Shown one piece after another: positions 1 through 7,607 of a stretch of DNA of 18,052 bases; position 1 is the first letter of the stretch; each line of letters opens with the position of its first letter. A program made the translations under genes and the position numbers. Where the stretch lies: positions 95,830-113,881 of the forward strand of contig DKPN01000071.1 of assembly GCA_002471195.1 (NCBI GenBank), read 5' to 3'. Below the pieces are notes generated by a model, which ran no database searches, was not told where the DNA came from, and saw only the letters and a program-made list of their open reading frames with translations. This stretch comes from Bacteroides sp. UBA7333. GTDB taxonomy: Bacteria > Bacteroidota > Bacteroidia > Bacteroidales > Bacteroidaceae.

Positions 1-16
1 GCTGAGCTAGCGAATC
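1..16 (-). tRNA. 5' end of a tRNA gene, cut by the window edge
   Basis: Read on the minus strand from position 16, the sequence is GATTCGC followed by TAGCTCAGC. This matches the start of a tRNA: a 7-nt acceptor 5' strand, then T8-A9, then the D-stem and loop start GCTCAG. A well-formed Bacteroides-type promoter sits about 27 nt upstream, as expected for a stable RNA gene. Only 16 nt are inside the window, so the anticodon, and hence the isotype, cannot be read. A protein gene that happens to carry this motif is possible but less likely. Confidence 0.55.
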
Positions 17-42
17 AATCCTTTATTGCTGTTAAGCGGGTG

Positions 43-73
43 CAAAGATAGAGAGATTTTATTTAACTCCAAA
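43..73 (-). promoter_or_regulatory. Bacteroides-type promoter for the partial tRNA
   Basis: On the minus strand, TTTG (73-70) and TATCTTTG (50-43) are separated by exactly 19 nt. This matches the -33 TTTG / -7 TAnnTTTG consensus of the Bacteroidota primary sigma factor. It is the best-matching promoter in the window. It points away from the ABC-F gene and toward the tRNA-like sequence at 1-16. Confidence 0.7.
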
Positions 74-92
74 TTTTAATTGTTTTTTTTCG

Positions 93-100
93 TATATTTG
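93..100 (+). promoter_or_regulatory. -7 promoter element of the ABC-F gene
   Basis: TATATTTG fits TAnnTTTG exactly and lies 30 nt upstream of the ATG at 131. This predicts a very short leader of about 25 nt. No convincing -33 TTTG is present at 19-21 nt spacing. The element lies downstream of the ATG-like codon at 80, so the longer reading frame starting there is unlikely to be translated. Confidence 0.55.
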
Positions 101-130
101 CATCAGAAATCAATATTACACTATTTATAT

Positions 131-1825
131 ATGGCAACTGTTGACGATAAAAAGATTATTTTTTCGATGGTGGGGGTGAGTAAATCCTTCCAAAACAATA
201 AACAAGTACTTAAAGATATATATCTGTCTTTTTTCTACGGAGCAAAGATTGGTATTATCGGTTTAAATGGTTCGGGTAAATCTACTTTATTAAAGATTAT
301 TGCCGGGCTAGAAAAGTCTTATCAAGGTGAAGTTGTGTTTTCTCCCGGTTATTCTGTTGGATATTTGGAACAAGAACCTCATTTGGACGATACTAAGACT
401 GTAAAAGAAATTGTAATGGAGGGTGTACAACCTATTGTTGATGCTTTGAATGAATATGAAGAGATCAATCAAAAATTTGGATTACCTGAATATTACGAAG
501 ATCAAGATAAAATGGATGTTCTTTTTGCGCGTCAAGGAGAACTTCAAGATTTTATTGATGCAACAGATGCATGGAATATTGATAGCAAGCTAGAACGTGC
601 GATGGACGCTTTGCGTTGTCCTCCTGAAGATCAATTGGTGAAGAATTTGTCGGGTGGTGAACGTCGTCGTGTTGCTTTATGTCGTTTGTTACTTCAAAAA
701 CCGGACATCTTATTATTGGATGAGCCTACCAACCACTTGGATGCAGAATCGATTGATTGGTTGGAGCAACATTTACAACAATATGAAGGAACGGTAATTG
801 CAGTAACCCATGACCGCTACTTCTTGGATCATGTTGCTGGATGGATTCTAGAATTAGACCGTGGAGAAGGTATTCCTTGGAAAGGGAACTACTCTAGCTG
901 GTTGGATCAGAAGACAAAGCGTATGGAAATGGAAGAAAAAACAGCCAGCAAGCGTCGCAAAACATTGGAACGTGAATTAGAGTGGGTACGTATGGCTCCT
1001 AAAGCTCGTCAAGCTAAAGGTAAGGCACGTTTGAACTCTTATGATAAATTGATGAACGAGGATGTAAGAGAGAAAGAGGAAAAACTCGAAATCTTTATTC
1101 CGAATGGCCCTCGACTTGGAAATAAGGTTATCGAATCGAAACATGTTGCAAAAGCTTATGGCGATAAATTATTGTTTGATGATTTGAACTTTATGCTTCC
1201 TCCAAACGGTATAGTAGGTGTGATTGGCCCTAATGGTGCAGGTAAAACAACACTTTTCCGTTTGATTATGGGACTTGAAACGGCTGATAATGGTGAGTTT
1301 GAAGTAGGGGAAACCGTAAAAGTTTCGTATGTTGACCAACAGCATAAAGACATTGACCCTAACAAATCTGTTTATCAAGTTATATCCGGTGGCAACGATT
1401 TAATACGCATGGGTGGACGTGATATTAATGCTCGTGCATATTTATCGAGATTCAATTTTTCAGGAGGTGATCAGGAAAAACTTTGTAGCATGCTGTCGGG
1501 AGGTGAACGAAATCGTCTTCACTTGGCCATGGCTTTAAAAGAAGAAGGGAATGTCTTATTGCTCGATGAGCCTACCAATGATATCGACGTTAATACTCTT
1601 CGTGCTTTAGAAGAAGGTTTGGAAGACTTTGCAGGATGTGCAGTAGTTATTTCACATGACCGTTGGTTCTTAGATCGTATATGTACGCATATATTAGCAT
1701 TCGAAGGCGATTCAAATGTGTTCTACTTCGAAGGCTCATATTCTGAGTATGAAGAGAATAAGATGAAGCGACTGGGTAATGAAGAGCCTAAGCGCGTTCG
1801 ATATCGAAAACTTATGAATGATTAA
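131..1825 (+). CDS. ettA: ABC-F ATPase, EttA-type translational throttle
   Basis: A soluble tandem ABC ATPase of 564 aa with no membrane segments. EttA binds the ribosomal E site and gates the first elongation steps according to the ATP/ADP ratio. The first domain has Walker A GLNGSGKS (44-51), signature LSGGE (173-177), Walker B with LLLDEPTNHLD (194-204) and H-switch THDR (226-229). A charged Arg/Lys-rich linker (about 250-325) is the P-site tRNA-interaction region. The second domain has GPNGAGKT (366-373), LSGGE (455-459), LLLDEPTND (476-484) and SHDR (508-511). Length matches EttA (about 555 aa), and the short tail rules out Uup-like proteins with a C-terminal coiled coil. The ATG at 131 is chosen because the frame upstream to position 80 overlaps the -7 element and would add an unconserved leader. 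It is transcribed alone and ends at a terminator. Other ABC-F subfamilies are possible but fit less well. Confidence 0.92.
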   Translation: MATVDDKKIIFSMVGVSKSFQNNKQVLKDIYLSFFYGAKIGIIGLNGSGKSTLLKIIAGLEKSYQGEVVFSPGYSVGYLEQEPHLDDTKTVKEIVMEGVQPIVDALNEYEEINQKFGLPEYYEDQDKMDVLFARQGELQDFIDATDAWNIDSKLERAMDALRCPPEDQLVKNLSGGERRRVALCRLLLQKPDILLLDEPTNHLDAESIDWLEQHLQQYEGTVIAVTHDRYFLDHVAGWILELDRGEGIPWKGNYSSWLDQKTKRMEMEEKTASKRRKTLERELEWVRMAPKARQAKGKARLNSYDKLMNEDVREKEEKLEIFIPNGPRLGNKVIESKHVAKAYGDKLLFDDLNFMLPPNGIVGVIGPNGAGKTTLFRLIMGLETADNGEFEVGETVKVSYVDQQHKDIDPNKSVYQVISGGNDLIRMGGRDINARAYLSRFNFSGGDQEKLCSMLSGGERNRLHLAMALKEEGNVLLLDEPTNDIDVNTLRALEEGLEDFAGCAVVISHDRWFLDRICTHILAFEGDSNVFYFEGSYSEYEENKMKRLGNEEPKRVRYRKLMND

Positions 1826-1868
1826 AAATATTAGTTTGATTATGAAGTTCAATAATTAAACGATAAAT

Positions 1869-1905
1869 GAAAGCCTCGCTCTATATAGAACGGGACTTTC
1901 TTTTT
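1869..1905 (+). terminator. Rho-independent terminator after ettA
   Basis: An imperfect hairpin of GAAAG/CTTTC plus an inner CTCG/CGGG stem and a TCTA/TAGA tip is followed directly by five T residues. It starts 44 nt after the ettA stop codon and separates ettA from the receptor operon. Confidence 0.75.
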
Positions 1906-1954
1906 ATATATTGCTAGAACATGTTTAAAATCATTAAAATTTGAAACATAAATG

Positions 1955-1977
1955 TAATATAATATGGGATTATATTA
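1955..1977. repeat. Inverted repeat upstream of the receptor promoter
   Basis: Perfect 9-bp arms, TAATATAAT (1955-1963) and ATTATATTA (1969-1977), flank a 5-nt loop ATGGG. The repeat ends 2 nt before the -7 element TACATTTG, so it fills the spacer between where the -33 and -7 boxes should lie. That position suits an operator or activator site. Being AT-rich, it could also be chance. Confidence 0.45.
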
Positions 1978-1979
1978 AT

Positions 1980-1987
1980 TACATTTG
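1980..1987 (+). promoter_or_regulatory. -7 promoter element of the receptor/lipoprotein operon
   Basis: TACATTTG is an exact TAnnTTTG match, 52 nt upstream of the receptor ATG. No TTTG lies at the standard -33 distance, since that place is occupied by the inverted repeat at 1955-1977. A promoter with a weak -33 box often depends on an activator, which is an inference here. Confidence 0.55.
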
Positions 1988-2039
1988 CAACACGAAATAT
2001 TTACATACAAATATCTATTAATTAACAAAAGAGAGAATT

Positions 2040-4826
2040 ATGAAAAAACATCTAATTCATTTATTGATGTTGGTTTTTGTGTCGGTGGCTTCGGCAACAA
2101 CAATTACTGCACAGACAATAGTGAAAGGACAAGTTGTGGATTCGGAAACCGGTGAACCTCTAATTGGGGCAGCTGTAACAGTGTTGGGTACTACGCAGGG
2201 TAGTGTAACTGATTTAGATGGGTATTTTACTCAGAAGGTGAATAAAAATGAAACTTTGGTTGTCAAATACCTAGGTTACAAAGATTATTCAAAAAAAATC
2301 ACTCAATCGAGTGGAACTCAAGATTTAGGAATGATCAAAATGGAACCCGATGCTTTTGCATTGAGTGATGTTACTATTACATCGTCAATTGCGGTAGCAC
2401 GTAAAACTCCTGTAGCGGTTTCGACTTTGACGCCTGCATTCATTGAAGAAAAATTAGGAACTCAAGAGTTTCCTGAAGTATTAAAATCGACACCAGGTGT
2501 TTATGCGACGAAACAAGGAGGTGGCTATGGTGACTCTAAAATTTCAATCCGTGGTTTTAAATCGGAAAATGTTGCCGTGATGATTAATGGTGTTCCTATG
2601 AATGATATGGAATGGGGTGGTGTATATTGGAGTAACTGGGCAGGATTGTCGGATGTGACACGTTCTATGCAGGTTCAACGTGGTTTGGGCGCTGCTAAAG
2701 TTTCGGCTCCATCAGTGGGTGGCTCTATTAATATCATTACTCGCTCTATTGATACTCAAAAAGGTGGATCTGCATCGTATGCTTTGGGTAACGATGGTTT
2801 CAACAAAATTTTGTTCAATGTTTCTACCGGTTTATCGAAATCGGGTTGGGCCTTGTCATTACTTGGTGGTAAAACATGGGGTGATGGTTATATTCAAGGT
2901 ACTGATTTTGTTGGCTACAACTGGTTTGTAAATATTTCAAAACAAATCAATGATAATCATCAATTGTCTTTCACCGGTTTTGCTGCTCCTCAATGGCACA
3001 ATCAACGTAACCGCAATGATGGTTTGACAATCGAAGGATGGCAAGAGTATGGTAAGAAATATATGAATGGCCAAAGTCCATATAAATATAATCCTACTTA
3101 TGGATTTGGTATCGATGGCCAACGCAAAACTTCTCAAAGAAATGAGTATAATAAACCTCAATTGTCATTGAATCATCTATGGCAAATCAACCAAAATTCA
3201 AGCTTGAGTACGGCTCTTTATGCTTCGATTGGCCGCGGTTTTGGTTATAGCGGTCAGGGTTTAACTTCGGCAAATCGTAACGACTGGTTTGGTAGCAACA
3301 ACGGTGTGCTGAATATGAAGTTCCGCAACGAGGATGGTACTTTTGCTTATGAAGATATCTATGCTTTGAATAGCGAAAGCCAAGAAGGATCGGTAATGGT
3401 GATGTCAAAATCTAAAAACTACCATAACTGGTATGGATTGCTTTCTACTTATACTTCTAAATATAAAGATTTCGATTTTTATGGAGGTATCGACTTAAGA
3501 TACTATAAAGGGGTGCATACTAACGAAATCATCGATTTGTATGGTGGCGATTACTATGTTGACTCTTCTTCTCGTAAGAGTGTCTCTGCTGCTAATAATT
3601 CAGCAGCTGCTGCTGGAGCTGCTTTCGTTAATCAAAAACTTCAAATTGGTGATGTAGTATATCGCGATTATGATGGTTTTGTGGTTTCTGAAGGTTTATT
3701 CGGACAAGTGGAATATAATAAAGATAAATTGAGTGCATTTGCTGCTGCATCTGTTTCAAATAATAGCTATTGGAGATATGATAGATTCTATTATGATGAA
3801 GCAAATGCTAAATCTTCTGTAGCAAACTTTATCGGTTGGTCGGCAAAGGGAGGTATTAACTATAATATCACTGAACAACATAACGTATTTGCTAATATTG
3901 GTCATATTAGCCGTGCTCCCTTCTTTTCGGGTGGTGTGTTCTTAAATAGTACTGTAAGCAATGCTTTAAACAAAGATGCGGTAAACGAAAAAATCTTCTC
4001 TGTTGAAGTGGGATATGGCTTCAGATCTAAAATTTTCTCAGCGAATATCAATGCTTACTATACAAAGTGGAAAGATAAAACAATGGCGAAATCGTCTACC
4101 GTAAATTTCTATGAAGGCAGTTTAGCAAATGATTATGATCCTAACTTATTGGTAAAAGAGACTCGTGCAGTAATCAATATGCAAGGTGTGAACTCTGTAC
4201 ACAAAGGTATTGAGTTGGATTTTGTTGTGAAACCTCTTTATTGGTTGGATATTAATGGTATGTTCTCGCTTGGTGATTGGTATTGGGATAACAACGCTAC
4301 TGGCCAATTTACTGTGGAAGGTCAATTCATAGCTAATGCAATGGTGAAAGATGAAAATGGCAAAGATGTTACAGTTGCGGTTTTAGCGAATCAGAATGGC
4401 TTGGATCCAGCTACTATGAAACTTAACTTGAAAGGTGTGAAAGAGGGTGGATCGGCACAAATGACTGCCGCGCTTGGTGCAAATGCTCGTATTACTAAAT
4501 CATTAGGTGTGGGTATCGACTGGAATTTATTCTCTAGAAACTATGCTGATTGGCAGTTGAACTCAAACGATATTACATTGAATGGTGAGAAAAACTTCAC
4601 TACTCCATGGCGTATTCCTACCGCATGTACTTTCGACTTGAATGCTTATTATCGTTTTGACTTTGGTAAAGTAAACGCTACACTTTCGGGAAATGTGAAC
4701 AATGTGTTCAATCAAACTTATATTACGGATGCGATGGATGGCGCTAAACATGATTGGCAAACTGCATACAATGTATTCTATGGCTTTGGACGTACATTTA
4801 ATATTAGATTGAAAGTTAGTTTCTAA
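2040..4826 (+). CDS. TonB-dependent outer membrane receptor (non-SusD-linked)
   Basis: A 928-aa outer membrane active transporter that imports a bound ligand using TonB/ExbBD energy. A signal peptide (about 1-25, ending in TAQ) is followed by a CarboxypepD_reg-like domain (about 28-103) typical of Bacteroidota receptors. A TonB-box-like stretch follows near 108-115 (LSDVTITS), then a plug domain (about 122-236; ISIRGFKSENVAVMINGVP, then VGGSINIITRS). The remainder is a beta-barrel ending in Phe (RLKVSF). The start is clear: MKKH begins a good signal peptide. The downstream lipoprotein begins 21 nt after the stop and is surely cotranscribed. No SusD-like protein is encoded nearby, so this is not a standard Sus glycan locus. 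The ligand cannot be read from sequence. The upstream palindrome suggests regulation by a DNA-binding protein. Confidence 0.9.
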   Translation: MKKHLIHLLMLVFVSVASATTITAQTIVKGQVVDSETGEPLIGAAVTVLGTTQGSVTDLDGYFTQKVNKNETLVVKYLGYKDYSKKITQSSGTQDLGMIKMEPDAFALSDVTITSSIAVARKTPVAVSTLTPAFIEEKLGTQEFPEVLKSTPGVYATKQGGGYGDSKISIRGFKSENVAVMINGVPMNDMEWGGVYWSNWAGLSDVTRSMQVQRGLGAAKVSAPSVGGSINIITRSIDTQKGGSASYALGNDGFNKILFNVSTGLSKSGWALSLLGGKTWGDGYIQGTDFVGYNWFVNISKQINDNHQLSFTGFAAPQWHNQRNRNDGLTIEGWQEYGKKYMNGQSPYKYNPTYGFGIDGQRKTSQRNEYNKPQLSLNHLWQINQNSSLSTALYASIGRGFGYSGQGLTSANRNDWFGSNNGVLNMKFRNEDGTFAYEDIYALNSESQEGSVMVMSKSKNYHNWYGLLSTYTSKYKDFDFYGGIDLRYYKGVHTNEIIDLYGGDYYVDSSSRKSVSAANNSAAAAGAAFVNQKLQIGDVVYRDYDGFVVSEGLFGQVEYNKDKLSAFAAASVSNNSYWRYDRFYYDEANAKSSVANFIGWSAKGGINYNITEQHNVFANIGHISRAPFFSGGVFLNSTVSNALNKDAVNEKIFSVEVGYGFRSKIFSANINAYYTKWKDKTMAKSSTVNFYEGSLANDYDPNLLVKETRAVINMQGVNSVHKGIELDFVVKPLYWLDINGMFSLGDWYWDNNATGQFTVEGQFIANAMVKDENGKDVTVAVLANQNGLDPATMKLNLKGVKEGGSAQMTAALGANARITKSLGVGIDWNLFSRNYADWQLNSNDITLNGEKNFTTPWRIPTACTFDLNAYYRFDFGKVNATLSGNVNNVFNQTYITDAMDGAKHDWQTAYNVFYGFGRTFNIRLKVSF

Positions 4827-4847
4827 TGATTTAACGAATAAGAAATT

Positions 4848-7379
4848 ATGAAGAAAAAACATATATTATTACCTTTTGCAGCGGCATTGATTTTATTGAC
4901 CGGCTGTAATTATAACGATAAAAACTTTGATGGCTTAGATGAAATGACTAAACCTGAACAGGTTTTTAAGCTTGATTATACTCTTACTGATGCTGATTAT
5001 GCTACTATTTCGACTAATAAATCGAATGTGGCTATTGCTAATGCAGATGGCGTTTCGGCAGATTTGAAAGCTGTTGCTTCTAATCTTTGTTTGTCGAATG
5101 TAATTACTGCTGAAAAATATGTTCCTGCATTTCTTGCAAATAAATGGTATACTGCTGATGCGGGTTCTGCCATTAAAGTAACATATAATGTATCGAATGA
5201 TGCTCCTGAATATTTAACTCAAATGGCAAGTGCTGATGAGTATAAATTAACAAATGCTGATTATCAATCGGTTTTGGGTGAAGATGCAGTGAGCTATTTT
5301 TATCCATCAAAACCTGCTGCTAACTTTTTACCACGCATCTTGAAAGCGGCTATCGCTACTCCTGAAGATGGTGAATATGTGGCTGTTGAATATAATTATG
5401 CAGATACTGATCCGTCGACGGGTGGTGAACAGCCGGGCGAAAAATATGATAAAATTGTTGACGCATTGGGTGCTCCTGGCAAATATAATGTTAAAGGTTC
5501 GGTGGCTGCTCTATATGCACGTGGTTTTTTATTGACAGATGGAACAAATAGTATTATTGTATATAAGAATGCATTGACTAATCTTTCGCTTGGTGATGTT
5601 GTTGCAGTAAATGGTACAACTGCTGCTCCTACAAGTGGTCGTCCGGCGCAGTTTGGTGCTGCTGAACTTGAAATTACTCGTCTATCGGGTTCTGAGAGTT
5701 TTGCATATCCTATTGCTCAACAAGTGACAACTGCCGAATTGGATGCTTATGTTGCGAATACTACCGATCCTACTGTAAAATATATCAGCTATAGCGGCAC
5801 ATTGTCTATTAGTGGTAACTATTATAATGTTACGCTTGAAGGTACAACTACTGCTATTGGTAGTATCTCGTATCCTGCTCCAGGATTAGTTTCTCCTGAC
5901 TTGAATGGAAAAGAGGTTACAGTAACAGGCTATACAGTAGGTGTAGGCGGTGGAAAATATGTAAACACTATGGCTACATCGGTAGTTGCAGTAGGCGAAA
6001 CAGCTCCAACTGCTATTGGAGTGGTGAACTATTCTTCTGCAGGTGATTATACCGTACAAGGTCAGGTTATGGATACTTATGCCCGTGGTTTCTTGATTAA
6101 TGATGGTACCGGTTCGATGATTGTTTACTTAAATACCACTACAGATTTAGCTGTTGGTAGTTTGGTACAGGTATCGGGTGCGGTTACTGTTCGCAACAAC
6201 TTGAGACAATTTGGCAGCACGGCTACTATTACAACTATTGTTGATGGTGGTACTGTAGCATATCCAACTCCATTCCAATTTGTAGCTGAAGATGTTGAAG
6301 CGTATGTTGAAGCTCCTTACATCGCATATATTGCCTATAAAGGTACATTGACGATTGATGGTAACTATTATAATTTAGCGATTGACGGTACAACTATCCA
6401 AGGTTCTATTTCTTATCCGAATGCAGGTGCTATTAATGCTGAATTGAATGGTAAAGAGGTAGTAGTAACTGGTTTTGCAGTAGGTGCTAGCACTAGCAGT
6501 AGTACAGGTACTAAATATATTAACTTAATGCTAAATAATATTATTGATGCATCTGCTCCTGCTGCGAAAGCTATGATGACTCGTGCAACAGCTGAAAAGA
6601 AATATGCTATGTATCAATATAAAGGTGGAAACTGGGCTCCTGCAGCTAAAACAATTGTAGTTAACCCATCTGATTATGTTGAAATGGGATTATCGAATAA
6701 TAACTTCTCATCGACCATTAAACCTGCTAACTACTTACCACAATTCTTAGGTAAAAACTTCCCTTATGCTCATGAGGGTGATACCGAAGCTGTAGTATAC
6801 AACTACTATGATGGTCAAAATACTGTTTTGGGTGCACAAGAATATAATTATACAAGTGGTGCATGGGTATTGAATAACAACGTTACTCAAGTTACCGACC
6901 AATTTGTGTTTAATGGTAGCGTGTGGAATTTTGACCCTAGTATCGTTATCGTATTGAAGAAAAATGATGCATATTCAAAAGAGTTCATGCTGAAAACTGT
7001 TGAAGGCGTAAAAGAGCATAAAGGGACAGAATATATTGACTCATATGGAACCGGTGAATTCTTCTATGGTTCTTCTGGTTACTATGCGAACGTTGATTTA
7101 TCTCCTTCAAAATGGAAACAATATGCTCCTTATGCTAACATGACTGATGAGGAAATTAGAACGGCTCAAGTAGAACATGCTAAGAGTGGTATCTTTGTGT
7201 ATTCATTAGAATATTATCATGCTGATATGGATGTAGTACCGGGTGTTGATGTTACTGTAACAATCAAGTATGATACTTACGATTCAAGTGCATCTGCCGG
7301 AGTAGCTACGATCAAATATCTAGTAACAGGTAAAGGCAAATTCGAATATATTGAAGGATCTTATATCTTAGAATATTAA
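4848..7379 (+). CDS. Large repeat-containing lipoprotein with duplicated OB-like cassette
   Basis: An 843-aa lipoprotein: MKKK plus a hydrophobic core and lipobox LLTGC give a lipidated Cys20. It is probably surface-exposed and partnered with the receptor 21 nt upstream. I recognise it only as a Bacteroidota lipoprotein of unknown role. Three copies of a roughly 90-aa unit are visible, each with a DY motif, then an FLP or FLA motif, then an acidic-Gly turn and a V-x-YN strand: about 42-135, 134-186 (continuing at 584-610), and 606-690. Between the halves of the second unit lie two tandem modules (199-383 and 388-567), each with the order YARGFL..DGT, QFG, GNYYN, GSISYP, LNGKEV. Their beta-rich, glycine-turn pattern resembles OB folds of other Bacteroidota lipoproteins, but no fold was computed. 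The C-terminus (690-843) is a unique aromatic-rich domain. No catalytic motif is visible, so ligand capture is the likely role. Confidence 0.85.
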   Translation: MKKKHILLPFAAALILLTGCNYNDKNFDGLDEMTKPEQVFKLDYTLTDADYATISTNKSNVAIANADGVSADLKAVASNLCLSNVITAEKYVPAFLANKWYTADAGSAIKVTYNVSNDAPEYLTQMASADEYKLTNADYQSVLGEDAVSYFYPSKPAANFLPRILKAAIATPEDGEYVAVEYNYADTDPSTGGEQPGEKYDKIVDALGAPGKYNVKGSVAALYARGFLLTDGTNSIIVYKNALTNLSLGDVVAVNGTTAAPTSGRPAQFGAAELEITRLSGSESFAYPIAQQVTTAELDAYVANTTDPTVKYISYSGTLSISGNYYNVTLEGTTTAIGSISYPAPGLVSPDLNGKEVTVTGYTVGVGGGKYVNTMATSVVAVGETAPTAIGVVNYSSAGDYTVQGQVMDTYARGFLINDGTGSMIVYLNTTTDLAVGSLVQVSGAVTVRNNLRQFGSTATITTIVDGGTVAYPTPFQFVAEDVEAYVEAPYIAYIAYKGTLTIDGNYYNLAIDGTTIQGSISYPNAGAINAELNGKEVVVTGFAVGASTSSSTGTKYINLMLNNIIDASAPAAKAMMTRATAEKKYAMYQYKGGNWAPAAKTIVVNPSDYVEMGLSNNNFSSTIKPANYLPQFLGKNFPYAHEGDTEAVVYNYYDGQNTVLGAQEYNYTSGAWVLNNNVTQVTDQFVFNGSVWNFDPSIVIVLKKNDAYSKEFMLKTVEGVKEHKGTEYIDSYGTGEFFYGSSGYYANVDLSPSKWKQYAPYANMTDEEIRTAQVEHAKSGIFVYSLEYYHADMDVVPGVDVTVTIKYDTYDSSASAGVATIKYLVTGKGKFEYIEGSYILEY
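5442..5996 (+). repeat. First copy of duplicated OB-like module (residues 199-383)
   Basis: This segment encodes residues 199-383 of the lipoprotein and is repeated at 6009-6548. Shared blocks in the same order are YARGFL, DGT, QFG, GNYYN, GSISYP and LNGKEV, followed by VTGY in this copy and VTGF in the other. Nucleotide identity survives only in short runs (for example GGTAACTATTATAAT in both), so the duplication is old or was diversified by selection. Confidence 0.75.
6009..6548 (+). repeat. Second copy of duplicated OB-like module (residues 388-567)
   Basis: This segment encodes residues 388-567. It aligns end to end with the module at 5442-5996 after a short linker of about 4 residues. 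This copy carries a Ser/Thr-rich loop (about 547-555) where the first copy has a Gly-rich loop. It is followed by an Ala-rich linker (about 568-583) before the interrupted unit resumes. Confidence 0.75.
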
Positions 7380-7402
7380 TCTTTTAGTATAGAATATATT
7401 AG

Positions 7403-7438
7403 AAACTCCTCAAGATTGACTTCTTGGGGAGTTTTTTT
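7403..7438 (+). terminator. Rho-independent terminator of the receptor/lipoprotein operon
   Basis: AAACTCCTCAAGA (7403-7415) pairs with TCTTGGGGAGTTT (7422-7434), a 13-bp stem with one G-U pair and a 6-nt loop, and runs into a T tract to 7438. It begins 24 nt after the lipoprotein stop codon. Confidence 0.85.
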
Positions 7439-7476
7439 ATGAAATAGTTTTTTGTTTTGTGACATATATAGTATAA

Positions 7477-7522
7477 CATAAGAATGGCTTACTTCAATAA
7501 TATGAGGTAAGCCATTCTTATG
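7477..7522. repeat. Long perfect hairpin between convergent genes
   Basis: Arms 7477-7492 and 7507-7522 are perfect 16-bp inverted repeats containing AAGAATGGCTTAC. The pairing extends inward to about 20 bp with one G-U pair, leaving a 6-nt loop. It lies 85 nt past the tamL stop codon on the minus strand and just beyond the operon's own terminator on the plus strand. It has no strong T tract on either side. It is probably a transcription-end or RNA-stabilising hairpin for tamL; a small mobile repeat is the alternative. Confidence 0.6.
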
Positions 7523-7607
7523 ATTATATTCGTATTTATTATGAAAAACCCTATATACTAATATTATTTTGTATAAAAGGTTTTGCTGACATGTGTAGCC
7601 TGATTGA

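Noticed and set aside
80..130. Upstream extension of the ettA frame to position 80
   Set aside because: The added 17 codons overlap the -7 element and would precede the predicted transcription start; homologous ABC-F proteins begin near the ATG at 131.
1156..1378. Two overlapping minus-strand frames of 69 aa inside ettA
   Set aside because: They lie antisense to the conserved second ABC domain, overlap each other in different frames, and have no protein-like composition.
4563..4862. 99-aa minus-strand frame over the receptor/lipoprotein junction
   Set aside because: Antisense to the receptor barrel's last strands; the composition is not protein-like and no promoter precedes it.
2040..7379. 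Standard SusC/SusD polysaccharide utilisation locus
   Set aside because: The lipoprotein shows OB-like modules and a different repeat rather than a SusD-type helical repeat protein, and no carbohydrate-active enzyme or regulator is adjacent.
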